DNA of 64,000 bases from Aristolochia californica (Eukaryota; Streptophyta; Magnoliopsida; Piperales; Aristolochiaceae), in NCBI GenBank assembly GCA_029961685.1, contig JARWKL010000008.1, forward strand, positions 10,697,981 through 10,761,980, in the 5' to 3' direction. Shown in pieces: positions 11,358-21,889 of this stretch; the first letter of the stretch is position 1; the number at the start of each line of letters is the position of its first letter. Position numbers and translations under genes: made by a program. A model generated the notes under the pieces. It did not search any database and was not told the origin of the DNA. It was given only the letters and a program-made list of their open reading frames with translations.

Positions 11358-12771
11358 TGTTAGCCCTTTGGAGAAATAAGCCTAGAGGATAGGGTGAATA
11401 GGCTTATTTAAATTTTAGTATTTTTTAACTTCTTTTGATTATTTTCTTCAATTATTTTTATAAGTGTTTATAAACTTGTATAATTTTATTGTACAATAAA
11501 ATTATTAAAACAAAATTCAAGCATAAGATATAATTTAAATAGCACAACCACAATAGATATACACCAATTTATAGTGGTTCTGATCCATCAATGTCTCAGA
11601 TTTCTAATCCACTCTTAAGATATTTTTTAACTTGGAGTTAATCCACTATGTTAGGATTGCCACATGACATTTACTGTAAATTGCCTCCCAGACCAATTAC
11701 ATTATTACCCAACTTGCGACTTAAGCCACTCGATTAACCATAACAGCCAATTTACAAAGTTCACTCTCATAAATGAATTAAATAGAAGCTAGGTCATCCA
11801 ACCTAGACCCAAAAAGGTGCTTTTCAATAGCTAACTAGGGGCTATAAGCCTGGATCCAGTCAAGGATTTGCTATAGCTCACTAGGTATACCAGTCTAGAT
11901 GCACATGAGACTTTTATCACCACCTACCAACACAAGGACTTATGTCACCCACCAGCAAGCAAGGTTTATCCACCTTTTCTCCTCAGCCACACAGGTTGCT
12001 CTCGATCAAATTAAGTTGAGATGATTTTGCCTTGCCAAGGTTCGACAAACAACATAAGGGTTGCTCGCTTAAATCTTACTTAAATACAAAAGCCTCTTAA
12101 TATGGTTCATATCCCAATTCAAGAATGAACAACAAGCACAATCAATCCTATGTGCCTACCTATGTAACAACTTGAATAATAAGCACAACAATAATGTACC
12201 TATGTAACAATAGCTCATATAGTACTTAATGATTTGGTTTTAAAATATAAGTTCAAAGTAGATTTGGGATTGCCTTTTCAAATAGGGGAAAGTGCACAAA
12301 GAAACTCAATTGAATAATTTAATTAAAATTTTAACCCATGAGTAATAATCTGCACTTTAATGAATGGTTTCAAAGTGCAATAGAACTAGTTCAATGTAGT
12401 TGACCAAGTATAATCAATAGGTAAAAGTAAAAGTATGTAAATACTTAGATTTTTTAAATTCCGGTCCCAAAGTTCATATACTTATGCAAAAGACCCTTTA
12501 AAATCAAATGCTTGAGTGAATTCTATGATATCAAAGTACATGATCAGTTTCTCTAGCGCAAGATATTCTAGGTAGAGATTTAAAGTAAATGCTATGAGAT
12601 ACTTAGCTCAATAAAGAAAATTTCTAAATTTGATTTCCTTTTAAGCTTTGAAGGAAACACAAATTTTTAAAATTGTATGTAAAAAGCTTAGAGGGCTTGA
12701 AAATACACGAAAGAGAAATTTCAATGTTTAGGGAGAGTTTGGGCTAAATAGTAAGGTTTCCAAGTGAAAAA
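11358..12771 (-). repeat. Sirevirus-like LTR fragment
   Basis: From tgttagccctttggagaaat the sequence has the layout seen at the left end of the D LTR (29306 onward): tgtt, a short gap, then a g-rich box (tagaggatagggtgaatagg here, aagagggggttggattgag in D) followed by AT-rich sequence with a gtggttctg-type box near 11570. This resembles the 3' ends of plant Sirevirus LTRs read in reverse. It is cut by A2 at 12772. No coding signal is seen within it. The assignment is by structural analogy and is tentative. Confidence 0.4.
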
Positions 12772-13158
12772 TGTAGAATTTAGGACTCCTTCATAATGAT
12801 CTCGAGCAAAAGAGGGAGAGGAGAAGAAGAAGAAGGAGAAGAAGAAGAGAAGAAGAGAATAAGAGAGAAAGGAGAGAGAGTTAAGAGATCAACTTCCAAG
12901 AGAAGGGAGAGGAGAGTTTGGATGAATTTGAGAAGATAGGTGAGAACTAAATGCTCTACCTCTTAGCCAATGGCCTCTATTTATAGTTTTTAAAATGCCC
13001 TTAGGGTTATAAAATTACAAGAGAATAGATATAAATTGACAAATAATTATATCTTCATGCTATCTTTATGAAAAAGTCTTCTTATTTACCAATATGCCAC
13101 CACTTGGATGTGTGGGCTTTCTTCCTTGGAAGTGTTGGCTTGAGCCCATGTTCTATCA
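12772..13158 (-). repeat. 3' LTR of A2
   Basis: About 387 bp, from tgtagaatttaggactcc to catgttctatca. It carries an internal GA-rich run (agaagaagaaggagaagaag) expanded relative to the right-hand LTR. It is followed by the polypurine tract complement ctctccctcaagctggagg. Confidence 0.88.
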
Positions 13159-13660
13159 CTCTCCCTCAAGCTGGAGGAGAAAAGACATCCTAAATACCCA
13201 ACTTGCCACATATAAAAGATAGGATCTTAGACGTAACCGGTCTAGCAAGAATATCTAGTACTTGCTTTTGTGATGAAACATGTTTGAAGGAGATTATACC
13301 CACTTGAAATTTCTCCCGTATAAAGTGGCGGTCCGCCTTAATGTGTTTTTGTCCTTTCATGGAATACCAGATTCCAAGTGATATTAATAACAATTTGGTT
13401 ATCACAATATAGACCCTAGATCCTCCTTTATAAAATCCTATTTTGGTAAGAAGGGACCTGATCCATAGGAGTTCACTATATGAGCCATAGCCCTGTATTA
13501 TGCTTCTGCACTAGATATCACAACCACATTTTACTTCTTACTTTTCCATGTAACCATGTTTCCTTCAACAAGAGTGCAATATCCAGAAGTGGACTTCCTG
13601 TCATCAAGTGATTCAGCCCAATCTGCGTATGGGGAAACCTTCTATGTTGAAGTAGCCATT
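13159..13660 (-). pseudogene. RNase H, element A2
   Basis: RNase H removes the RNA strand of the RNA-DNA hybrid. The 3' portion (13190-13405) reads KGQKHIKADRHFIREKF, VGIISFKHVSSQKQVLDIL and [13 protein letters not shown], matching the RNase H tail of A3 and E. Upstream, ELLWIRSLLTKIGFYKG is recognisable in another frame. Stops and frameshifts interrupt it. It ends just before the polypurine tract (13159-13170). Confidence 0.85.
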
Positions 13661-13664
13661 TTTC

Positions 13665-14650
13665 TTATAAACCAATCTTCTTCCTGAGGCTTCTTTTAAG
13701 TATCATAATATCCAAGACTTGCCAATGGGTAAGTTGTGGTTGATGCATGTACTGACTCACCACACTTACGATATATGATATATTTGGTCTAGTTGTCGTG
13801 AGGTAGATAAGTATGCCCACAAGTCTTTGATATTTTCCGATATCATTATCTTCTCCAGAACTTGCACATAATTTAAGATTCGCATCCATAGGTGTGTCAG
13901 CTAGGTGGCACCCCATCATTCCCATTTCTTCAAGGAGGTTCAAGACATACTTCCTCTGAGATAATATTATCCCATACTTGGACTGAAGAACTTCTATGCC
14001 CATAAAATAATTTAGAAGTCCAAGATCTATAGTTTTAAATTCATGACATACCAAGTTTTTTACTTCTTGTATGCTATTCACATCATTGCCTTTTAAGACA
14101 ATATCATCAACATACACGACCAATAGTATCTTTCCTTTTGAGGTATCTTTAACAAATATCGACACAAAATCCAAACAGTAGTAGTGCTTAACTAAATTTA
14201 TCAAACCGGGCCCCAAGGGGACTGTTTAAGCCCATATAAGGACTTTTTTAAGCGGCATAGGGACTCCTCCTCAACCACATAACCAGGTGGTTGAATCATA
14301 TAAATTTCCTTGCGTATATTACCATTTAAAAAAGTATTTTTAAAATCGAGTTTATGGACGGGCCATGAAGAGTTAGTGACAAACGATTATAGGATACGTA
14401 CTGAATTTAACTTGGCAATAGGAGAGAAGGTCTCCTCATAATCCAATACATAATATTGAGTGTATCCTTTAGCGACGAGGCGAGCCTTAAGGCGAGTAAT
14501 GGACCCATTCAGATTATATTTGATGGTAAAAACACATTTACAACTCACCAGCTTCTTACCAGCCAGAACAGGTGCTAAGTTCCATGTCTGATTTTCATAT
14601 AAGGCTTGCATTTCCTCATCCATAACTGCCTTCCATCCTGGATGTTTCAA
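13665..14650 (-). pseudogene. Copia reverse transcriptase, element A2
   Basis: Two frames cover the domain. The first (14387-14650) has [23 protein letters not shown] and [19 protein letters not shown]. The second (13665-14216) has the catalytic YVDDIVLKGND, YFMGIEVLQSKYGIILSQ, and RLVGILIYLTTTRPNISY. A frameshift or stop region at 14217-14386 separates them and contains the DVK-AFLN-type block in degraded form. The active-site Asp pair is intact. Confidence 0.9.
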
Positions 14651-14857
14651 GGCCTCCTGATAGGACTACAAAATAGAGATGGAAGAAAGAGATGCAAGGA
14701 ACTGATAACATGCGGAAAACAAACGATGGTGAGATATAAAGTTGGATATAGGATGAGAAATGGTGCAAGTGCAAGGTTATTTTCTTAGAGCAATAGTCCG
14801 AGAATGAACTTGTGGACCAAATGGAATAGGGGAAGAAGGACTTACCTCGGTAGGATT

Positions 14858-15259
14858 TTAAAAGTCCATAGGTGTGGTGTCGACCAATGCTTTGGGGGGC
14901 GGAGTGACATTGGCATTAAAGGGAACAAATGGATGAGGAGTGGAAGGAGGGAATGACAGACCTGAAGGAGCATCATTCGAGGAATAGAATGAAGTATCCT
15001 CTAAAAAGGTCACATCCCTAGACACAAGTAACCATTGAAGGGTATGATTGTAACAGACATAAACTTTTTGGGTGTGAGAGTAACCCAAGAAAATGCACTG
15101 CATAGAGCAAGGAGAAAGTTTACTTTTTTTAGGAGATGTGAGATAGACAAAACGAGCACACCCAAAGACCTTTACGAGAAGAGAAAAAGGGTCTTCACTA
15201 GGAAATAATATAGAATATGGAGTCTTATGAAAAAGGGAGATATAAAATTTTCTCCACAA
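14858..15259 (-). pseudogene. Integrase C-terminal region at a deletion junction, element A2
   Basis: The frame reads FHKTPYSILFPSEDPFSLLVKVFGCARFVY, then IFLGYSHTQKVYVCYN and VSRDVTFLEDTSF, the standard segment between integrase core and reverse transcriptase in this family. Its upstream end coincides with the internal deletion, so the first residues (MWRKFYIS) come from leader sequence. The region 14651-14857 between this and RT is linker sequence in broken frames. Confidence 0.85.
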
Positions 15260-16036
15260 GAGAAAGCACTAAATCATTAAAATATTTGTACTTATGTCAA
15301 GTGGAGACACGATCCAGACATCAATCAATTCCTCTTATATCCTTTTTAGAAAAAAAGAAAAAGAGAGAGATGATAGATTTAAAATCTTATGCCTTAATCC
15401 AAACTGCAAAACGAATCGTGGACAAACACTTAAGATCCACAATCTTCTTTGAGAGTCTTAGAAGCAAGATAGGACGCTTAAAACTTCTCAGCTCATGGGA
15501 ATAATCCAACTTAAAAAAAAAACAATCATTGGAGTTCAAGAGAGTGGAAATAGCAACAAAATAATAGAAGTAGATGCTGGAATTTTAACCATATGACGGT
15601 CATCCAACAAAATAACAAGACCCCATGAGCAACACCAAGTGAGAGAACTTACGACAACATGTGTTGGAATTCCAACTCATAGAAAATTGATCCAAGTTAC
15701 ATAAAGGTAATTGAATCACAAATCATCAAGTTATTAATCTTGATAAGACACTAGTAGCAACTAATCTTGATCAAGCTTGTAATTTAAGTACAAGAAGATC
15801 AAGATTATAACATCTTCTTAGTCACAAGAGATAAATCTTCACAACTTCTCATATGAAGATTATCTTGACTTACGTAATCCAGAAGTCAAGAATTCATCAA
15901 ATAGAGGAAGAATATGTAAATAATAACCAGAATTGACTTATCCCTTCATTGTTGGACTCCTTTTATGAATAAATTCTTGGACAAACTTCACAAATATTTG
16001 CTTGTATGCTTTATCAAGTTGGATCCTAAACTCCAT
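15260..16036 (-). other. Untranslated leader of A2
   Basis: Non-coding sequence aligned by eye with the A1 leader (10090-10836), sharing gagaaa-cac-aaatcat, caattcctcttata and ttggaattccaactca-type blocks. It holds no support for a gene. Confidence 0.72.
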
Positions 16037-16048
16037 GCTCTGTTACCA
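16037..16048 (-). promoter_or_regulatory. Primer binding site of A2
   Basis: The plus strand reads gctctgttacca, one mismatch from the initiator-Met primer site complement, directly before the right LTR. Confidence 0.82.
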
Positions 16049-16416
16049 TGTAAAATTTAGGATCCCATGTGGAGGACTTAGATTAACTAAGAAGAACAAG
16101 AGATGAACCAACAAAGGAGAGAGTTTGGATTAAGGGGAAGGAGGGGTGCACCGACCAAGTGAAGGAGAGAGGCTGGACGAATTTTGGAGAAAGGAGGAGA
16201 GATTTTCAATGCTCTACCTCTTAGCAATGCCTTTATTTATAGCTTTACAACGCCCTTAAGGCTACAATTTTATAAAAGAAGAGACATAAAAAGAACAAGT
16301 ATTTACACCTTTATGCCATCTTTATGAAAAAAACATCTTATTTTACCCATATGCTACCACTTAGACGTTTGGGCTTACTAACCTTGAACTTGTGGGCTTG
16401 AGCCCATCTTCCAACA
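16049..16416 (-). repeat. 5' LTR of A2
   Basis: About 368 bp from tgtaaaatttaggatccc to cccatcttccaaca. It resembles the A1 and A3 LTRs more than the left LTR of the same element, by eye, which fits an origin by recombination. Confidence 0.86.
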
Positions 16417-16425
16417 ACAAGTAAT

Positions 16426-16533
16426 TAAATCTTCTTGCCATATTTTTTAGGAGTCTTTTTATTTACCAATATGCCACCTCTTGGATATGTGGACTCTCTT
16501 CATTGGATGTATGGGTTTGAGCTCATCTTCTAA
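16426..16533 (-). repeat. Old A-family LTR fragment
   Basis: This short stretch matches the outer third of the A LTR (tatttaccaatatgccacc, then gctcatcttctaacact) and lies just outside A2. It looks like a relic of an earlier A-family insertion at the same place, or a tandem LTR remnant. Confidence 0.6.
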
Positions 16534-16542
16534 CACTAACAA

Positions 16543-17330
16543 CTAAATATTTTGGGTAGGAGAGAGAATACGAATGTGTGAGATATGTAAGGAGGCACCA
16601 TTCCCCACAATTATAGAGTCCTTACCGGTGTACAGAGCAGACTGATCTAGGATGGGTACGTTATTGGACATATGAGCAGAAGCCCCAGTGTCCAAGAACC
16701 GATCAAAGGGTGCATATCTAGTGAAAGCCTCAGCAAGATGAACATGAGATTCATTGAACTCACTACGGATATAATGTTGGTTGTATTGATCAACATAGTG
16801 ACTATCAAGACTGCATATTTGGCACCGAGGAGGGCAGCGCCCTTGTCTAGAATGAGTTAGGTCCCGATTGACATAATGGCAGCTAGTACCATTGGTTAGG
16901 ACATGGGTTTGGCCAGAGCCATGGTGGGTCGATCGGTCCGATTCACAGGACGTGGCAGTGAAAGTAGCAGTGGAAAAAATAGAGTACTCGAGAGATGTTT
17001 TAAAGAGCTCAAAGTTCTCGGCCCTGGAGACGAGGTCAAAGAAACAAGGGAGGGGTGTGAGGGCCATTTGGGTGATGGAGAAGGTGGAGAATCAGCACCA
17101 AGTCCACGAAGAAACCAATGGAGTTTGTTGGTACTGTCGACATGTTTACCGATCGGGTGAAGCTGGTCGTAAAGATCCTTGAAAATGCTAGAGTAGACTG
17201 CAATGGATTGATTTCCGCACTTCAACTATTGGAGGTCATCTTTCAAATTTGATTTTGCGAGCCTTTGACGGTGGTTGAAGGTATTTTCCAATGCGAGCCA
17301 GACCTCGCAGGTAATGGAGAGGCAAAAAAA
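16543..17330 (-). pseudogene. Copia gag-zinc knuckle-protease fragment, B-type
   Basis: The gag part (16896-17225) reads YDQLHPIGKHVDSTNKLHWF and LRGLGADSP, then shifts frame to TPLPCFFDLVSRAENFELFK and STATFTATS, matching B at 42990-43210. Next comes a knuckle-like CQICSLDSHYVDQYNQHY and the protease site FLDTGASAHMSNNVPILDQS with an intact D-T-G-A-S. The homology stops at SPTQNI at 16543. The gag N-terminus is missing. The surrounding elements are A-family, so this is an independent insertion. Confidence 0.86.
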
Positions 17331-17372
17331 AAAAAAAAAAGGAGATGAGATCGACAGGGACTCCTGATACCA

Positions 17373-17541
17373 TAAGAATATTTAATTAAACTTCTAAATC
17401 ACCACACCTTGAATGTTGTTGATTACATGTATTTATATAAAAATTATACAACAGAATTTATATTGTGCGATCTGGTCTTTGGCCTCCATTTTCGATAATG
17501 GGAATTGGTGGTTACCCACTACTCAGAAATGGTCTTCAACG
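17373..17541 (-). repeat. Degraded 5' LTR of the B-type fragment
   Basis: On the plus strand the block follows cctgatacca (primer-site relic, 17363-17372), contains aaatcaccacacc as in the B LTR complement, and ends near ggtcttcaacga, matching the inverted start of the B LTR (TGTTGAAGAACC). About 169 bp remain of the expected 228. Confidence 0.55.
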
Positions 17542-17547
17542 ACTATT

Positions 17548-17945
17548 ACGAGTTATTAGGGGTGGCATCTAGCAGAGCCGAGCCTGAACCTGCCTATGTT
17601 CGAGCCGAGCTTGATTTAAATATTTCAAACCGAGCTTTGAGCCGAGCCTCGTCTCGAGCCTAAAAATTTTAACCGAGCTCGAGCTTCAACATGCATTTAA
17701 AACTTTTCAAAAAATATATATCAAATAAATTGTATATAAAATTATGTATACATTTTACATAAAATTGGGCATGACCTCTACATAAAATTGGGCATAAACT
17801 ATATAAAATACATGTATACGATTAGGCATAACCTCTAATTAAAATTGAGCATACTCTATGTATAAATGATGTTTGACCAGTCTGAAAGTTCATTTGAGCT
17901 TGAATTTTGTTCAATAAAGGTGTTCATTCGCCACCTTTAACTATC
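17548..17945. mobile_element. Possible small non-autonomous DNA transposon with GAGC-rich interior
   Basis: The segment opens with ttaggggtggcat and closes with cgccacctttaacta, so its ends are imperfect inverted repeats around GGGTGGC/GCCACC, as in plant hAT-like non-autonomous elements. The interior starts with repeated gagccgag/cgagct words and then is AT-rich with three copies of a cat-acctctacataaaattg-type block near 17755-17860. No clear 8-bp target duplication was found, so the call is weak. Confidence 0.33.
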
Positions 17946-20183
17946 GGGACACCCTAATCCTACTTGGCAGGGAATACAAACGATTTTGCTTGGTACAAAC
18001 AGCAAATAAACCTATTTGACAGAAAGGTTTCCAAATTATAGCAACAAATGGATTGGGTCCATGAAATTCAAATGCAAATTTGCTTGCGTGGACCACATCT
18101 TTTCCTGCTTCTATAAGAATTTCTGTTCAAAGAGAGAATAAGCGTAAGCTACTTCTAGAAAGAGGATAAAACAAGTTTCAATGATGATCACTTGAAGGCC
18201 CTATTCGGTTAGAGAGAAGAAAAATAAAAATTCGATGAAATGGGATTTCTTTTATCTTTTTTGGTAGAGTGAAGAAATTGGGAGTGGCCATTGAAAACAA
18301 AATTGGCCTCTCTCGTTAGGATGCACACAAAAATGAAAACAAATGGGAAAAATAAAAGATTTCAAAATTTAAAAAAAAAACAGAGCTAAAAAACATCTAA
18401 TACATATTGCTTGATAGTTTTAATTAATAGCTGCCCAAGTGCTTTAGAGAGAATATTCACCCATATAAAAAAAAATCATATTTAATTGTAATGTTTTTTT
18501 TCTGAAGTGTAACAAATTTCATACTGAATTAACTTAAAACTTAAAACTTTAGGCATCAAATGACTGATAAAAATGTTGGCCGCAGAACAACATGCTGTAT
18601 GGAATATAGATGAGGTCATGCTCATACAACATTTAATAAATCACTAATAAAAATGAATTGGGTATAACATATGTCATTGCCGTTAGTAGCAGTGCATCAC
18701 TAATAAAAATGAATTGGGTATAACATATGTCATCGACGTTAGTAGCAGTGCACCGAGAATCAACATCTTGTCAAGGGCATCATTATCAGACACAGAAAAG
18801 TTCCCTCTGTAGGACCAACCAAGAGAAAAGGAAGACTAGTGACTGGAATCTAAAAGTGTTTCTTTTTTCCTTAACCCACACCTGTGAAGGCTCCAGCAGA
18901 ATGAAAAGAAGACTAGAAGGAAATATAAAACATTTTATTTGTCAAAAAAAAAAAAAAACCATTGAACACTTTACATTCTAGAATTCAACTCTCAGGAATA
19001 CTATATGAAATACATAATGAATATTTCAAGTATAAATATTTTAGAATTAATATTACTAGCTGAGATGGAGATTATAATGAATCCAATCGAGCATATAGTG
19101 TAACACTTGGTTGGACTAGTATCAACATTCATTAGCATTGAGTTTCACAAACAGAAACACAACTAGCAACTCTCAAGTTGGACTAGTAATGTCCTGGTAA
19201 GACAGAAAACACATCTAGTCACCTTTTAGCAGCAGTTAGAAAAATATAGATGTTATGCAATAATTTTCCCATACAAAGTTGATGCTCTCTCCTTTTTTCC
19301 TCACTACTTACTAGAAACCTCATCTTTTGATAGCAGCTTCTAGCTTAGTCACCCTCTTTGATGGTAGGAGTTGATGTATAATGGTTATCAAGAAAGAGGA
19401 TTGCCTAGAAATAATTTGCTTTGTTTTTACTTAGTCACCAGCATCTACCAGATAATTAAAGCAAAAAGCATCTCAGTCCACATAGCGTACAAAGATGTCC
19501 CCAAAACCAACATATACAAATAACTGAAAAGCTTATACATGGAAGAGAAGGGATTATCACTGAAAGCAGATTATCATCAAACATTTCATGCCTAGACCTA
19601 AGAGTCCATTTTATGAAAATCCATAGAATACGCAAGCTTTTCTAAGATGTTACTTTTGTGATTCGAAATGCACTTCGTGATCACTCTTTGATAGGTGAAA
19701 GGGTACTGGCTTAGAAGTATACAAACGTGTAACTAGGGATTATCTTTAATTTACAAATCTTCAATGAGAGGACTATCTCATTCATAGTTGACATAAGATA
19801 AGTTTGTAAAATTAGTTTGTTGTTGAAAACCAATTAAGATATTAAAAACCGAGTGCCCTGAGAAGGCTGCAACGAGCTAGCTGCCCTTTTAAAGGAGTCA
19901 AACATTTCCATAATCTGATGGGCGTCTTCAAAATGCCTATATTTCTGAGACTCAGATATGAAAACCAGACTATTCCATCTTCTCTCGATCTCTCATTGTC
20001 AAAATATTTATAAATTTTTATATAGATATTGGAATAAAAATAATAAGTCGAATAATGAAAGGCTTCTGCCCAAAGGCAGGAGGGAAATCTTCACCGATAA
20101 ATCCTAATTCAAGAACAAGATACTCTGAGGATAATCAGACTCCTCGAAGAAAACAGCATTGGTAATCCAGAAAAAAAAAAAAT
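17946..20183. other. Mostly unexplained stretch, low transposon content
   Basis: No protein family was recognised on either strand. The ORF at 18727-18981 overlaps a tandem duplication and looks accidental. On the minus strand, 19850-19990 keeps an open frame with QKYRHFEDAHQIMEMFD and SFKRAASSLQPSQGT, which has protein-like composition and could be an exon of the gene starting near 20434. This is the best place to look for a real host gene. Confidence 0.4.
18641..18752. repeat. 56-bp tandem duplication
   Basis: Two head-to-tail copies (18641-18696, 18697-18752) of a unit starting tcactaataaaaatgaattg and ending gttagtagcagtgca. They differ at only about three positions, so the duplication is recent. 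Confidence 0.88.
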
Positions 20184-20470
20184 GCTAATAAAACCCTTCA
20201 TTCTTTCGTCCATCGAAATAATACCTTGAGCTCCGGAAACGAGATGGTGACGGTCCTAGGTGTTGGAGAAGCGGATTCGGACATGGAGGACATTGCCTGG
20301 AAATCGTTTCGTGGCGATGAGGAGGAAAGTGACAACGATTGCATCGAGTGTATCAGAGAAGGGAAGCGAGATTGGGCAAGAACTCCATTCTTGGCGCGAA
20401 AGAACTCTTTTATTCTTCGTGGCGTCAAATTCAAGCCGTCTCTGATACATCGGTCCCGATTTTACAAGTC
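20184..20470 (-). other. Candidate first exon of an unidentified host gene
   Basis: On the minus strand the frame from about 20434 reads MNLTPRRIKEFFRAKNG, then a Ser-rich segment (MQSLSLSSSSPRND) and SASPTPRTVTISFPELK. Directly after ELK comes GTATTATTTC, a usable 5' splice site, and then T-rich intron-like DNA with a long T run. The Ser/Pro-rich start followed by a hydrophobic-charged block is typical of a real plant N-terminus, and the start could also be a downstream ATG such as the MSSMSE Met. I do not recognise the protein. A possible next exon lies at 19850-19990. The opposite-strand frame 20226-20477 is probably the shadow. Confidence 0.35.
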
Positions 20471-20814
20471 GGATTGAGCATTCCGAGTCATGGAATTCGT
20501 CTTATTATACAAAGGGTACCTGGCGGACGAAGAAATCGAACAGGAAGAAGATAGAAGATAAAGAAATTGGACGAAAAAATCGAAGTCTTTACAGAAATTG
20601 AAGAATCGAAGAGGGAGAGGGAGAACGAGGGATTTGAAGACCAAAATCCCCCATGAATACCCGCCGAAGGACGTGGAAAAATCATGATAAAACAGCATAG
20701 AAATGGAATAGAAGCATGGGTCGCAGGCGCCAAGAGGGAATGGAAGAGACGGGACTCTCTTTCCCAAAATATTTCCAAATCCCCCGATTCCCAAATCGCT
20801 GTTTATTAAATTAA

Positions 20815-20945
20815 CGAGTCGACTCGCGAGTTGACGAGCCGAACCTAATTCTGCTTGAGCTCGGCTCGTTAATCTAAATGAGCCGATTTCAGATCTCGAA
20901 CTCGAGATATAAGAACTGAACTCGAGCCGCTCTGACTCGGTTCAA
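20815..20945. repeat. GAGC/CTCG-rich tract
   Basis: A run of gagtcgactcgcgag, gagctcggctcg, gagccga and ctcgagccgctc words, resembling the interior of the element at 17548-17945. It may be the end of another copy of the same repeat family. No inverted repeat ends were found. Confidence 0.45.
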
Positions 20946-21440
20946 AGCCAGCCAGGGGTTATCCTTCACCTTCGGCTGGGTTAGAAGCGACCCCGGGGTT
21001 ATCCTTCGCACTCCAAAGGAATAATGTAGAGTCGCTATCAAACAAGGCCGACCTGCCCATTTTCACTCAAATTCAGATTGGCACGTCTTTTCCGAATAGA
21101 TTAAGACCGAACAAAGACTCGTTGTATTACTTTTGACTACTGTATCTGCCAATTTAATTTATACATTTCCTCGTAGACTAATCAAATGGAAAACGATGAG
21201 ATGATACATTTGAGACTCACATGAATGAACCGCAACGACAGGAGTAAAATATTTTTACTCTCAGATCGACAGAAGAAGAGGGTTAATGGTTTCTTCGCTT
21301 CCGTATTTTTATTATATATATGCCCATGAGGAACGATCTGCTCCATAAAGCCACTGACTTCTGCAATGGAGATTGGAGCCATCAGAACCGTCGTTTCTAC
21401 ATGTTCTTGTCCCGAACTTCATTGAAATCAGTAAACAAGC
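20946..21440. other. Gene-free stretch
   Basis: No coding family is recognised. A small direct repeat, ggggttatccttc, occurs at about 20953 and 20996. The minus ORF 21182-21382 has no known motif. Confidence 0.4.
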
Positions 21441-21775
21441 TCAGAGGTTACTCTTATTTTGTGAGGTCTTCCTTTCTAATAGATAAAGACTAACAACAGC
21501 GCGTCTTCTATTACTAATCTTTACTAGATCTTTTGAGCAGACGCCTTCGCCACCGCACACGTTTGACTGGTTCGAGAAGATGATTGGTTTGCGGTGGGTA
21601 AGCGAGTCAGAGGTTACTCTTATTTTGTGAGGATGTCTCTTTAGGTCTTCCTTTCTAATAGATAAAGACTAACAACAGCGCGTCTTCTATTACTAATCTT
21701 TACTAGATCTTTTGAGCAGACGCCTTCGGGTTTGACTGGTTCGAGAAGATGGTTGGTTTGCTGTGGGTAAGCGAG
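21441..21775. repeat. Tandem duplication of about 167 bp
   Basis: Copy 1 (21441-21606) and copy 2 (21607-21775) both begin tcagaggttactcttatttt and end ggtgggtaagcgag or tgtgggtaagcgag. Copy 2 has an extra 13 bp near its start, and copy 1 has about 10 bp not in copy 2 (caccgcacac region). A third start, tcagaggtacgg, follows at 21776. The unit lies just upstream of the DUF247 C-terminal relic. Confidence 0.9.
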
Positions 21776-21889
21776 TCAGAGGTACGGGAGAAAATTTTGG
21801 CATAGAGCCGAAGTAGCATCAAAAGCTAACTCTCAGGTAAGTTATTTGGGGCGTTTCTTTTCATTTTCTGATTTTTAATAGGGGCCTGC

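Larger units (their letters stand above)
12772..16416 (-). mobile_element. Ty1/copia element A2, internally deleted
   Basis: A minus-strand element with both LTRs, a primer binding site, the family leader, the end of integrase, reverse transcriptase and RNase H, but no gag, zinc knuckle, protease or integrase core. The junction is near 15238-15262, where leader sequence passes directly into the integrase C-terminal region. About 2 kb present in A1 is missing. Flanking 5-mers (aaaaa on the left, acaag on the right) do not match, so either the duplication has decayed or the ends derive from recombination. Confidence 0.9.
16543..17541 (-). mobile_element. B-type copia fragment (LTR to protease)
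   Basis: A minus-strand copia fragment related to element B. It holds a degraded 5' LTR (about 17373-17541), a primer-site relic, a gag with its N-terminal part deleted at an A-run (about 17325-17341), a zinc knuckle and a protease, and is truncated at 16543. Both gag and protease follow B motif for motif. Confidence 0.82.

Noticed and set aside
18727..18981. 84-codon plus-strand frame
   Set aside because: It begins inside a tandem duplication and ends in a Lys run from poly-A; no recognisable motif.
20226..20477. Plus-strand frame of 83 codons opposite the candidate exon
   Set aside because: It ends shortly after a basic stretch without splice or family support; the minus-strand frame with a donor site is the better reading, though neither is certain.
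21837..21881. Canonical-looking intron (CAG/GTAAGT ... TTAATAG/G) before the DUF247 C-terminal half
   Set aside because: It would be only 45 bases, below the usual minimum for plant introns, and upstream coding sequence is not recognisable.
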